A stretch of 52,466 bases of DNA from Acetobacterium sp. (GCF_030652775.1 NZ_JAUSPS010000096.1:1-52466); one strand, 5' to 3'. Counted from the first letter of the stretch, positions 24,272 through 33,011 are shown. Notes: a model not told the origin generated them from the letters alone. A program made the numbers and translations.

Positions 24272-25177
24272 ATGATCCAACGGTTTTTAAATTATGTCGA
24301 AATTCGGACAAAAATAGCCAGTCTGCTCCCCTTTTTACTTGGTTTGACTTATGTACTATATGCCTATCAACAGATAAATATTTTAAATACGCTGCTGTTT
24401 TTTACATCGATGCTAAGCTTTGATATGGCAACAACCGCCTTAAATAATTACATCGATGTGAAAGCAAATGACAAGATATTGGAATTTTCTCAAAAAAACG
24501 CGAAACAAATACTGTATTTTCTTTTGTTTCTGGCCACATTATTGGGGCTGGCGCTAGTATTTTATACCGGGGTGATTGTTTTGGTTTTGGGAGCTCTATG
24601 TTTTGGCGTGGGGATTTTCTATACCTTCGGGCCAGTACCTATTTCCCGGATGCCGCTGGGTGAAATTTTCTCAGGGTTATTTATGGGCTTGATTATCCCC
24701 TTTTTAGTGGTTTTTATTAATGCTCCTGACGATAGTCTTATTTATTTTACTTTTACAAACTGGCTTCTGCAAGTATCATTCAATACCTTGGATCTGCTGA
24801 AATTAGGAATTATTACAATCCCGGCGATAACCGGGATTGCCAATATTATGCTGGCTAATAATATCTGTGATCTTGATGAAGATGTTAAAGTAAACCGCTT
24901 TACCCTGCCTTATTATACTGGTGTAAAAAACGCCCTGAATATTTTCGCAGCACTTTATTATCTGGGATTTGTGGCCATTTTGATAATGGTACTGTTTGGA
25001 TTAGTGCCGATTTATGGATTAATTGCAATCGTTGGTTTAATCCCAATTCATAAAAATATTTCAAAATTCAGAAAACTGCAGTCCAAGACAGTGACATTCC
25101 CTTTGAGTGTGCAAAACCTGGTGATCGCATTGGTTCCGGCAATCATTGTTTTGGCAATCGGAGTTATTCTTAATTAA
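24272..25177 (+). CDS. UbiA-family prenyltransferase (MenA/DmkA-like)
   Basis: 301 residues and about eight transmembrane helices. The first aspartate-rich motif appears as NNYIDVKAND near residue 58 (the family has NDxxDxxxD), and the second as NNICDLDEDVKVNR near 205. It would attach a polyprenyl chain to an aromatic acceptor such as 1,4-dihydroxy-2-naphthoate in the membrane. Only three bases separate it from the polyprenyl synthase gene. The operon Ndh2-DmkB-DmkA is the quinone branch of flavin-based extracellular electron transfer in Gram-positives. The first Asp of motif one is Asn, which is worth noting. The substrate is inferred. Confidence 0.83.
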   Translation: MIQRFLNYVEIRTKIASLLPFLLGLTYVLYAYQQINILNTLLFFTSMLSFDMATTALNNYIDVKANDKILEFSQKNAKQILYFLLFLATLLGLALVFYTGVIVLVLGALCFGVGIFYTFGPVPISRMPLGEIFSGLFMGLIIPFLVVFINAPDDSLIYFTFTNWLLQVSFNTLDLLKLGIITIPAITGIANIMLANNICDLDEDVKVNRFTLPYYTGVKNALNIFAALYYLGFVAILIMVLFGLVPIYGLIAIVGLIPIHKNISKFRKLQSKTVTFPLSVQNLVIALVPAIIVLAIGVILN

Positions 25178-25262
25178 ATTAATTTTAGCAATGAATTAAC
25201 AGACTCTTAATACAATCTTTCCATGCCGTTAACATATGGTATTGCAGAGCATGTTAGACTTT

Positions 25263-25318
25263 TAACAGCGATGAAGAAAACAGGGAAACCTGTCATCTTT
25301 ACCGCTGTTATTTAGTTT
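25263..25318 (+). terminator. hairpin, probable terminator of the ndh2 operon
   Basis: TAACAGCG (25263-25270) pairs with CGCTGTTA (25303-25310) around an inner ACAGG-GAAA-CCTGT stem-loop, followed by TTTAGTTT. A second weaker hairpin (TAACAT with ATGTTA, about 25230-25256) lies just upstream. A structured leader for the next gene is the alternative reading. Confidence 0.55.
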
Positions 25319-25366
25319 ATCAATGCTTCAATAGTATAAATCAACAGCTGATGGGGAGAAAAGTTA

Positions 25367-27988
25367 ATGAAATGGTTTTATAATTTAAAAATAGGCCGAA
25401 AAGTAATTTTGGGATATCTAATCATTGCCGCCATTGCCGGGGGGATTGGCGCTATGGGACTGGTTGGGATTCAGAAAATCAGTCAACAGGATGTTTATCT
25501 TTATGAGAAAATGGCCAAACCGCTGGGTGAACTGGTTAATATCGTCGACTCTTTTCAAGGCATTATCGGCAGCATTGATGATTTAATCCTGGCAACAACG
25601 CCAGAAGACATTGATGCCATTGAGAAAGGAATCCTCAAAAAGAATTCCCGATTTGACTCCAATCTTAAAACTTTTCAAACGACCTTGATGGATCAGGAGG
25701 CCATTAAAATTGCCGATGAAACCTATTTGCTGAAAGATCAATTTGATGCGATAGTTACCGAAATGATTGAGTTGGTTCATCAGGGAAAATCAGCTGAAGC
25801 GGCTGTTTTAGCAAAAAGTAGCGAGTTTAAAGCGATATACACGCAAATAGAAGTCAACTATCGGGAAATGATGGAGCTGAAACTGGTGATTGTCAAGGAT
25901 ACCGCTAAAAGCAATCAAGCCATTGCGTCAGCCGCTACAATGATGACGATTATCTTACTGGTGGTGGGTCTGATCCTCTCGTTGTTGCTGGGTTTTCTGA
26001 TTGCCTCAACCATCACCAAACCCATTGCCAAAATTAATAAGATGATCAAAGAAATGAGTTTGGGTCATCTGGGGATGCGTCTGAACATGGATTACCAGGA
26101 TGAGGTTGGCGAAATGGCCGTGGCGATGGATCATTTTGCCGATGATCTACAGCATGTAGTTATTGAAACGATGCATCAAATTTCGGCTGGAGATGTCTCG
26201 GCTGACATCGAACCTAAGGATGATCAGGACGAAATAACCCCGGCGCTGAAGCAAACCATTGGAACCATTCGGGGGCTGATTGCCGAGTCTGTTATGATGT
26301 CCCAGGCCGCCGTTGAGGGGCGGCTGGAAATCCGTAGTAACGCCGATGATTTTGAAGGCGGCTTTAAAGAAATTCTGGTTGGTTTTAATCACACCCTGGA
26401 TGCCCTGGTCGTTCCCTTGAATGTGGCGGCTGAGTGTGTCAGTCAGATCGGCTGCGGGATTATTCCAGAAAAAATTGAGGACACCTACTATGGCGATTTT
26501 GAAACCTTTAAGAACAGCATTAATGCCTGTATTGATGGTTTGGCAGCATTGAAAGAAGGAAACCATGTATTGGGACTGATGAATCAGAATGATTTTAGCC
26601 AGTCGATTCAGGGTGATTATCTGGGCATTTATGCAGAAATCGCCGAATCCATTAATGGCATTCGCAGACTGCTCCTGACGATTACAAAGATTGCCGGAAA
26701 TATCAGCCAGGGCAATCTCAGTGATTTGCCGAACCTGCAACAGGAGGGGAGACGCAGTGACAATGATCGTCTGATGCCAACCCTGGTGGCGATGATCGAG
26801 AATATCAATCTGTTGGTGGCAGAAACCGAAACCATGGCTCAGATAGCGGTGGAAGGGGATTTAAGTCATCGTGGCGACAGCAGTAAATTCAGAGGTGAAT
26901 ATGCCACGGTCATTGAGGGCTTCAATCAAACCCTGGATGCCGTCATTGAACCGATTCGGGAAGCTTCAAATGTCCTTCAGGATTTGGCTCAGGGCAATCT
27001 TCAAACGATGGTCATGGGAGCTTACAAAGGCGATCACGCCAAAATCAAAGAGGATCTTAATCAGACCGTCGTATCCCTGGAAGCCTATGTCGGTGAAATT
27101 ACCGGTACCCTTGAAGAAATGGGACGCGGGAATCTTAATCAGGAAATTACCGCGGAGTTTAGAGGCGATTTTGCAGCGATTAAAAATTCATTAAATGACA
27201 TCAACCGGCAGCTTAGCACGACCCTTTCAGATATCGATGAGGTTTCAGCCCAAGTGGAAATGGGAGCCATCCAAATTTCTGACAGCGGTCAGGCGCTGGC
27301 TCAGGGAACAACCGAACAAGCCAGCTCGATTCAGGAACTGACGGCATCGATTGAAGAAGTGGCAGACGAAACCAAATCCAATGCTGTTCGGGCAAACGAA
27401 GCCAATGAACGTGCCATGGCCGTGCGTGAGAATGCGGCGGTCGGCAACCATCAAATGGGAAAAATGGTTGCTGCCATGGCAGAAATCAACGAATCCTCCC
27501 AAGATATTTCTAAAATCATCAAGGTAATTGATGATATTGCTTTCCAGACTAATATTTTAGCGCTCAATGCTGCAGTAGAAGCGGCTAGAGCGGGACAGCA
27601 CGGCAAAGGATTTGCAGTGGTCGCCCAGGAAGTGAGAAATTTGGCCGTTCGTAGCAGTGCGGCAGCCAAAGAAACGACCAGTCTTATTGAAGGATCCATT
27701 AATAAGGTGGAAATTGGTACCCGCTTCGCTGATGAAACAGCGATCAGTCTCAAAGAAATACTTAGAGAGATTGAAAAAGTGACCGACTTAGTCAAAAACA
27801 TCGCCCAGGCATCAAGTGACCAAGCTAGAGAAATTGAGCAGATTAATCAGGGCATCGATCAGGTATCGATGGTGGTTCAAACCAATTCAGCCACAGCAGA
27901 ACAAAGTGCGGCGGCCAGCGAAGAACTCTCTGGACAGGCGCAGCTGCTAAAACAAATGGTTAGCGCTTTTGAGATTAAAGCGGTTTAA
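25367..27988 (+). CDS. large methyl-accepting chemotaxis protein with tandem HAMP-like region
   Basis: 873 residues. Transmembrane helix 1 at about 13-33, a helical extracytoplasmic sensor of about 150 residues of the four-helix-bundle type, helix 2 at about 187-212, and a HAMP domain (TITKPIAKINKMIKEMSLGH). Then about 350 residues of further HAMP-like repeats: several segments repeat a pattern of A-x-G-[DN]-L followed by F-x-G-[DEG]-[FY] and N-x-[TS]-[LI]-[DN], for example VEGDLSHRGDSSKFRGEYA and GRGNLNQEITAEFRGDFA. The signalling tip (AFQTNILALNAAVEAARAGQ) is near residue 730. Soluble poly-HAMP units are thought to transmit or modulate the conformational signal. The ligand is unknown. Confidence 0.9.
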   Translation: MKWFYNLKIGRKVILGYLIIAAIAGGIGAMGLVGIQKISQQDVYLYEKMAKPLGELVNIVDSFQGIIGSIDDLILATTPEDIDAIEKGILKKNSRFDSNLKTFQTTLMDQEAIKIADETYLLKDQFDAIVTEMIELVHQGKSAEAAVLAKSSEFKAIYTQIEVNYREMMELKLVIVKDTAKSNQAIASAATMMTIILLVVGLILSLLLGFLIASTITKPIAKINKMIKEMSLGHLGMRLNMDYQDEVGEMAVAMDHFADDLQHVVIETMHQISAGDVSADIEPKDDQDEITPALKQTIGTIRGLIAESVMMSQAAVEGRLEIRSNADDFEGGFKEILVGFNHTLDALVVPLNVAAECVSQIGCGIIPEKIEDTYYGDFETFKNSINACIDGLAALKEGNHVLGLMNQNDFSQSIQGDYLGIYAEIAESINGIRRLLLTITKIAGNISQGNLSDLPNLQQEGRRSDNDRLMPTLVAMIENINLLVAETETMAQIAVEGDLSHRGDSSKFRGEYATVIEGFNQTLDAVIEPIREASNVLQDLAQGNLQTMVMGAYKGDHAKIKEDLNQTVVSLEAYVGEITGTLEEMGRGNLNQEITAEFRGDFAAIKNSLNDINRQLSTTLSDIDEVSAQVEMGAIQISDSGQALAQGTTEQASSIQELTASIEEVADETKSNAVRANEANERAMAVRENAAVGNHQMGKMVAAMAEINESSQDISKIIKVIDDIAFQTNILALNAAVEAARAGQHGKGFAVVAQEVRNLAVRSSAAAKETTSLIEGSINKVEIGTRFADETAISLKEILREIEKVTDLVKNIAQASSDQAREIEQINQGIDQVSMVVQTNSATAEQSAAASEELSGQAQLLKQMVSAFEIKAV

Positions 27989-28024
27989 TCGCTTAATGGG
28001 TTAGTACACAGGATATGAGGAAAC

Positions 28025-28048
28025 GAGCCCGAAAGGGTTCTTTTTTTT
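28025..28048 (+). terminator. rho-independent terminator after the chemoreceptor gene
   Basis: GAGCCC and GGGTTC close a GAAA tetraloop and are followed by eight T residues. Confidence 0.8.
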
Positions 28049-28065
28049 ATTTTAATTAATAACGC

Positions 28066-28118
28066 TTGACAATTAAATCAAATAGTATTATTGTATTAAT
28101 TAAGTAATACAATAATAC
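28066..28118 (+). promoter_or_regulatory. promoter overlapped by a perfect 14-bp inverted repeat (GntR/YtrA operator)
   Basis: TTGACA lies at 28066-28071. GTATTATTGTATTA (28085-28098) is repeated in perfect inverted form at 28105-28118 with a six-base spacer, covering the expected -10 region and start point and ending 14 bases before the GntR start codon. This is the position for autorepression. Confidence 0.8.
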
Positions 28119-28132
28119 AAAGGAGGACAGCG

Positions 28133-28522
28133 ATGAAATGGTACATCGATTCCGATCGCCCCATCTATAAACAGTTGGTGGAACAGATAGAGCTCAGAAT
28201 CATCTCTGGCGTTTACACACCAGGAGATAAACTTGAATCAGTGAGAGAGATGGCAATGGATGCCGGAGTGAACCCCAATACCATGCAGAAAGCATTGGCA
28301 GAACTGGAAAGAATGGAACTCGTTTTTGCACAAAGAACTAGCGGCAGATTTATTACGGAGGATTTGAAAGTGATAGAAGAAGCGAAAAAAACCTTGGCAG
28401 TTCAGGAAATTGGCGCATTTCTTGAAAAAATGAAGAAGTTGGGAATAGGCCGTAATGAAATATTGGCATTGATGGAAAAGATCGAGGAAGGGGAAAAAGC
28501 AGATGACCATATTAAGCACTAA
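28133..28522 (+). CDS. GntR-family transcriptional regulator, YtrA subfamily
   Basis: 129 residues: a winged helix-turn-helix at about 10-75 (PIYKQLVEQIELRIISGVYT, then NPNTMQKALAELERMELV) and a short helical dimerisation tail, the YtrA layout without a large effector domain. These repressors control the ABC transporters encoded beside them and respond to envelope stress in several Firmicutes. The next gene overlaps it by 20 bases and a long palindrome covers the promoter. Start ATG 28133 after AAAGGAGGA. Confidence 0.92.
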   Translation: MKWYIDSDRPIYKQLVEQIELRIISGVYTPGDKLESVREMAMDAGVNPNTMQKALAELERMELVFAQRTSGRFITEDLKVIEEAKKTLAVQEIGAFLEKMKKLGIGRNEILALMEKIEEGEKADDHIKH

Positions 28523-29198
28523 AAACTTGACCAAAAGCTATGGCAAAAAAACAGCTTTATCCCAAATAAATATGGACATACCGCGCGGACGGATCATTGG
28601 GTTATTGGGACCCAACGGTAGCGGCAAGAGTACCTTGATCAAGCTGGCCGCCGGGTTGCTGGTTCCCACTTCCGGGGAAATCACCATTGACGGGCTGGCT
28701 CCGGGTGTCGATACCAAAGCAAAGATTTCTTATCTGTCGGAGCGCAGCTATCTTAGCGACTGGATGCGGGTCATTGAAATCATTGCTTTTTTTGAAGATT
28801 TTTACCCGGATTTTAATCGCATCAAAGCAGAAAACATGCTTAAAGATCTGAATATCAATCCGGATGATCGCCTTAAAACGATGTCCAAAGGCACCAAAGA
28901 AAAGGTGCAGCTGATTCTGGTGATGAGCCGGCAAGCTCAGCTTTATCTTCTCGATGAGCCCATTGGCGGGGTGGATCCGGCCGCCCGCGACTATATTTTA
29001 AATACCATCATCACCAATTATAAAGAAGATGCAGCGGTGATTATTTCTACCCATCTGATTGCGGACATTGAACAGATCCTCGATGATATTATTTTTATTA
29101 ATCAGGGTGAACTGGTGCTGAGTTCCAGCGTGGATGAAATACGGGAAACGCATAACAAATCGGTGGATGGATTATTCAGGGAGGTTTTTAAATGTTAG
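28503..29198 (+). CDS. ABC transporter ATP-binding protein, YtrB-like
   Basis: 231 residues. Walker A GPNGSGKST near residue 36, Walker B YLLDEPIGGVD near 150, H-loop ISTHL near 180. The signature motif is MSKGTKEKVQL rather than LSGGQ, a variant usual in this subfamily. It powers the membrane protein encoded next (seven-base overlap). Exporter or envelope-stress function under GntR control is the common theme; the substrate is unknown. Confidence 0.9.
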   Translation: MTILSTKNLTKSYGKKTALSQINMDIPRGRIIGLLGPNGSGKSTLIKLAAGLLVPTSGEITIDGLAPGVDTKAKISYLSERSYLSDWMRVIEIIAFFEDFYPDFNRIKAENMLKDLNINPDDRLKTMSKGTKEKVQLILVMSRQAQLYLLDEPIGGVDPAARDYILNTIITNYKEDAAVIISTHLIADIEQILDDIIFINQGELVLSSSVDEIRETHNKSVDGLFREVFKC

Positions 29199-30022
29199 GA
29201 AAACTAATTAAACACGAAACCAGAGCTACCAGTCGAATTTTTCTGCCGCTGTACGGTGCCCTGCTGATTTTAACAATTTTCACAAAATTGGCATTAGCTT
29301 TTGGCGCACCCGATTTTTTCACAGATAATGTGGCGACTAACCCCATCATTGAAGTTGTTCTGGGAATCAGCTTCACACTTTATTTTATTGCAGTCGTTGC
29401 TTTGTCAGTGATGACGCTGGTGATGATTATCCAGCGCTTTTATAAAAACTTGTTCACCGACGAGGGCTATCTGATGTTCAGCTTGCCGGTTAAAACCTGG
29501 GAACTGGTTCTATCGAAGCTGATAGTGGGGTTGATCTGGTCAGCGGTCTGTACCCTGATGATTGTGATATCATTTTTTATACTCTCACTGGGTTCATTCT
29601 CAATGATGGATCTGACCCAGGGGATCAGCTTGGCATACACTGAATTTTATAGCACCTTTGGAACAAGTCTTAATGTTTTCATTTTTGAAACAATGATGCT
29701 TATTGTCGTCAGTACAATCTCCTCAATTCTGATGATTTATGTTTCCATTGCCATTGGACAACTGTTTAATCAGCACCGGATTGTGGCATCCTTCGGAGCT
29801 TATATTGTCATTACCATTGCGCTTCAGATCATCGGTTCAATCCTGATGGCCATTTTTGCCCTCGGAAATCTGGATATTGTTATTTCCCAAGGCAATGACG
29901 GCGAGGCTATGCAGATGATCCATTTACTGATCAACGGTTCGACTTTGTGCAATGTGGCTTTATGTATTGGCTTCTATTTAGCCACCCAATATATCATGAA
30001 AAATCGTCTAAATCTGGAATAA
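29192..30022 (+). CDS. ABC-2 type transporter permease
   Basis: 276 residues with six predicted transmembrane helices in two groups (about 18-75 and 105-265). It starts at ATG 29192 after GGGAGG and overlaps the ATPase gene. As the last gene of the GntR-ATPase-permease operon it forms the membrane part of the transporter. The sequence gives no substrate. Confidence 0.82.
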   Translation: MLGKLIKHETRATSRIFLPLYGALLILTIFTKLALAFGAPDFFTDNVATNPIIEVVLGISFTLYFIAVVALSVMTLVMIIQRFYKNLFTDEGYLMFSLPVKTWELVLSKLIVGLIWSAVCTLMIVISFFILSLGSFSMMDLTQGISLAYTEFYSTFGTSLNVFIFETMMLIVVSTISSILMIYVSIAIGQLFNQHRIVASFGAYIVITIALQIIGSILMAIFALGNLDIVISQGNDGEAMQMIHLLINGSTLCNVALCIGFYLATQYIMKNRLNLE

Positions 30023-30046
30023 TTTACCATGATTGGTGTTGATTTG

Positions 30047-30055
30047 TGTTATAAT
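30047..30055 (+). promoter_or_regulatory. extended -10 promoter of the MacB-like operon
   Basis: TGTTATAAT is a perfect extended -10 element about 55 bases before the probable start region of the LolD-like ATPase. No clear -35 box is needed or seen. Confidence 0.6.
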
Positions 30056-30131
30056 AATCAGCAATTGATTGGTTTAAACCAGAGAACAGTAAGAAAGAGG
30101 GTCGATCTAAATTTTTATTCAAGTCAGAGAT

Positions 30132-30791
30132 TTGCACAAAGATTTCAAATTGGGGAAAGAAGACATCAACATCCTCAAGGGAATCAATCTGGATATTGAA
30201 CAAGGGGAAATGGTGGCCCTGCTTGGCCCTTCGGGATCAGGCAAATCCACCTTTTTGAACGTGCTGGGGGGGTTGGTTCCGCCCACCTCAGGGAATATCA
30301 TGATTCGGGATTATCGGATCAGTGAAATGACGGAGAATGAGCTTTGTCTATTCAGACGGGAGCACCTCGGTTTTATTTTCCAGTCCTACAATCTGATATC
30401 CACGATGACTGCCATGGAAAATGTCGCCTTGGCTTTGACCTTTGCCGGCGTCAAAAAAGAAATCCGGAAAGAACGGGCAATCGAAGCCCTGGAAGTGGTG
30501 GGGCTGGTCGATCGGATGGGGCATAAGCCCAGTGAGCTTTCAGGGGGACAGCAGCAGCGGGTGAGCATTGCCAGAGCGCTGGTGAACCATCCCGAAATTA
30601 TTCTGGCTGATGAGCCCACCGGGAATCTGGATTCAAAAACAAGTGCGGATATTATGGAAATGATCTATCGCCTGAACCGGGAAGAGAATCAGACCTTTGT
30701 CATTGTCACTCATGATCCGGATACCACCAAATACTGCACCAAGGTTATTCATATGCAGGATGGCCTGATTGAATCCGAAGTCAGCCAATAA
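30132..30791 (+). CDS. ABC transporter ATP-binding protein, LolD/MacB type
   Basis: 219 residues from the first conventional start (TTG 30132). Walker [11 protein letters not shown]-loop FIFQSYNL, signature LSGGQQQR, Walker [12 protein letters not shown] and H-loop VIVTHD are all canonical. The conserved first beta strand ([10 protein letters not shown]) begins upstream of that TTG, in frame, back to ATT at 30111, which follows AGAGGG at a good distance; no ATG, GTG or TTG exists between that site and the stop codon at 30108. Translation may therefore begin at ATT 30111. It energises the FtsX-type permease at 31716 for a mechanotransmission or export job. Confidence 0.9.
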   Translation: MHKDFKLGKEDINILKGINLDIEQGEMVALLGPSGSGKSTFLNVLGGLVPPTSGNIMIRDYRISEMTENELCLFRREHLGFIFQSYNLISTMTAMENVALALTFAGVKKEIRKERAIEALEVVGLVDRMGHKPSELSGGQQQRVSIARALVNHPEIILADEPTGNLDSKTSADIMEMIYRLNREENQTFVIVTHDPDTTKYCTKVIHMQDGLIESEVSQ

Positions 30792-30830
30792 GTATTGATG
30801 AGGATCGAAACTCAAAGAAATGGAGAAATT

Positions 30831-31703
30831 ATGAAAGAAAGATCAAAAATTACCATTAAGACAAAATCCCTGCTTTCAGTCTTGATGGTAGCGATGCTAT
30901 TATTATGTCTTACACCAACAGCCCTAGCGGCACCGGAACAACCCTTGCTTCAAATCAGTTCAGTTGCCTTCAATCCGGCGACAGTGTCACCTGGTAATGA
31001 ATTCAAGATGGTGGTTACCCTGACCAATCACGGCGACTACGATGCTCATAATGTGACCCTGGATGTATTATCCCAGTCAGGCGCCAGCGATCTGGGGGTC
31101 TTTTCCATGGTCGGCAGTGGCAGCCATTTTTATCGCGAAGAGATTCCTTCAGCGGAAAGCACGACCATTGAAATTCCCATGGTTACCTCTCCCAATTCTG
31201 AGGCAAAAAACTATAACTTGAATCTCCAGATTAATTGTGAAAGTAGTGGTGGAAGTGTCTATAATTTTACTGAAACCGTGGGTGTTGTGATTAATGAAAG
31301 CGAGTCGATGTCGATTATTGCACCAGATCGTTTTGTTTTAACCGAAAATGACAAGGGCGTCACACCGATTGAGTTCGAAATTGCCAATTTTGGTTCCAAT
31401 CCGGTTCGTGGCGTTCAGGTCAGCATGTCGGCTGAAGGTGTTGATTTCTCCAAAGACTATAATTATTATGGCACCTTTGAAAAAGATGATAATGATAATT
31501 TTTCAGCTGATGTCACCACTGCGCAAACTGGTGAATTTCCGGGGAAAATAACCGTAAAATACATGGACAGTTTCAATAACGAACGAGTGATTGAAAAAGC
31601 CATTACCATTGTTTCTGAGGAAGCGACCACCCAGACGGTCGAATCCGGAGAAGAAAACTTTTTCCAGAAATTTCTCAGAGTAGTCTTTGGCATTGGCGCT
31701 TAG
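30831..31703 (+). CDS. secreted CARDB-like (COG1361) protein of the MacB operon
   Basis: 290 residues. A Sec signal peptide (hydrophobic KSLLSVLMVAMLLLCLTPTALA) is followed by two immunoglobulin-like beta domains: the first with VSPGNEFKMVVTLTNHGDYD and the second with VTPIEFEIANFGSNPVRGVQ, the pattern of CARDB / S-layer-like COG1361 proteins. The C-terminus has no transmembrane anchor or sortase motif. It occupies the position of the MacA adaptor between the ATPase and the permease and probably acts outside the membrane with the transporter. Start ATG 30831 after TGGAGAAATT. The partnership is inferred from gene order. Confidence 0.75.
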   Translation: MKERSKITIKTKSLLSVLMVAMLLLCLTPTALAAPEQPLLQISSVAFNPATVSPGNEFKMVVTLTNHGDYDAHNVTLDVLSQSGASDLGVFSMVGSGSHFYREEIPSAESTTIEIPMVTSPNSEAKNYNLNLQINCESSGGSVYNFTETVGVVINESESMSIIAPDRFVLTENDKGVTPIEFEIANFGSNPVRGVQVSMSAEGVDFSKDYNYYGTFEKDDNDNFSADVTTAQTGEFPGKITVKYMDSFNNERVIEKAITIVSEEATTQTVESGEENFFQKFLRVVFGIGA

Positions 31704-31715
31704 AGGGGTGAGGGT

Positions 31716-33011
31716 GTGAATAAGCAAGAACTCCTTCGGTTATCCTGGGAGAATCTCTGGCGCATGAAATTTCGAACCATTCTCACCATTATCGGCGTAG
31801 TCATTGGAACTTCATCCATCATTGTGATGGTTTCGATCGGAAATGGGGCTCAGAAAAGTATCACCGATGAGCTTTCGGGGATTGGTTCAGTAACGACCTT
31901 GCAAGTTTATCAGGATCTTTCATCGATGGGGATGACTTCCATGGGCGGGGGAAAAACTGATGATAAAGCAATCCTTAATGATGATGCCATCAAAGATCTG
32001 AAAAAAATCGATGGCGTCGTGGCTGTCACCCCCGTGGTTAACCTCAGTGGCGGCGAGATTGAGGTTGATCGAGAGCAGTATGGGGTTTCGTTGATGGGCG
32101 TGGACTATGCTGTTTTGGAAGACATGCGGTATGTAACGACTAGTGGTAAAAAGCCTGGTGCCAATGATGAAAACAGTGTCATCCTTGGCAAGGATGTTTT
32201 AACCAGCTTTACCTATACAGGCGCTTCGACCCAGCTAACCGAAAGTGAAGTTAAACCGGAAGATCTCATCGGCCAGAACATTACCATGACCATCAAACGC
32301 ACCAATGCCAATGGCGAAGAAGAGATGAAGACTCAGAAGTTGAAGGTGACCGGCGTGCTGGAATCTACCGGTGGCAATGAGGATTATTCGATCATCGCCG
32401 ATTATAATCTGGTGACCGAGCTCAACGAATGGCAGACTGGGAAGAAAGCCAATGTCAAGAAGCAAGGTTATAGTCAGGCTTTGGTGACTGTGGAGGATTC
32501 CGCAGTGGTTAATGCCGTCACCACGGAAGTTGAAGCCATGCAGTTTACGGTCTTTTCGATGCAGCAAATTCTTGATTCCATGGGCTCGGTGTTCCAGATG
32601 CTGCAGATTCTGCTGGGCGGCATCGGTGGGGTGGCTCTGCTGGTTGCCTGTATTGGCATTGTCAATACCATGACCATGTCCATTTATGAGCGTACCAAGG
32701 AAATCGGGATTATGAAGGTCATCGGCGCTTCCATTTCGGATATCCGCAACATGTTTATTGCCGAATCCACGATGATTGGACTAATCGGCGGACTGGTGGG
32801 GATTGTCATCAGCCTGGTGCTTTCGCTGCTGATCAATTTCATTGCCGGCTTTTTTATCGGTGGTGAAGGCGGGGTGACGATTTCCTTTATTACCCCGGGT
32901 CTGGTTATTTTTGCCCTGGTGTTTTCAGCTTTGGTAGGGCTTTTGTCCGGGGTACGTCCAGCTATTAAAGCCGCCAATCTCAGCTCATTGGATGCGATCC
33001 GAAGTGAATAA
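31716..33011 (+). CDS. MacB-like ABC transporter permease (FtsX domain)
   Basis: 431 residues with the MacB topology: transmembrane helix at about 17-40, an extracytoplasmic MacB-PCD domain of about 230 residues (VVIGTSSIIVMVSIGNGAQ at its entry), then three helices forming the FtsX domain (GGIGGVALLVACIGIVNTMT, SIYERTKEIGIMKVIGAS). GTG start at 31716 after a GA-rich site. With the LolD-like ATPase and the secreted CARDB protein it makes a complete mechanotransmitting transporter or envelope-stress exporter. Substrate unknown. Confidence 0.9.
   Translation: MNKQELLRLSWENLWRMKFRTILTIIGVVIGTSSIIVMVSIGNGAQKSITDELSGIGSVTTLQVYQDLSSMGMTSMGGGKTDDKAILNDDAIKDLKKIDGVVAVTPVVNLSGGEIEVDREQYGVSLMGVDYAVLEDMRYVTTSGKKPGANDENSVILGKDVLTSFTYTGASTQLTESEVKPEDLIGQNITMTIKRTNANGEEEMKTQKLKVTGVLESTGGNEDYSIIADYNLVTELNEWQTGKKANVKKQGYSQALVTVEDSAVVNAVTTEVEAMQFTVFSMQQILDSMGSVFQMLQILLGGIGGVALLVACIGIVNTMTMSIYERTKEIGIMKVIGASISDIRNMFIAESTMIGLIGGLVGIVISLVLSLLINFIAGFFIGGEGGVTISFITPGLVIFALVFSALVGLLSGVRPAIKAANLSSLDAIRSE

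Noticed and set aside
26147..26740. Long open frame antisense to the large chemoreceptor gene (197 codons)
   Set aside because: It lies wholly inside a well-supported receptor gene, has no ribosome site or recognisable domain, and reads as a codon-bias shadow.
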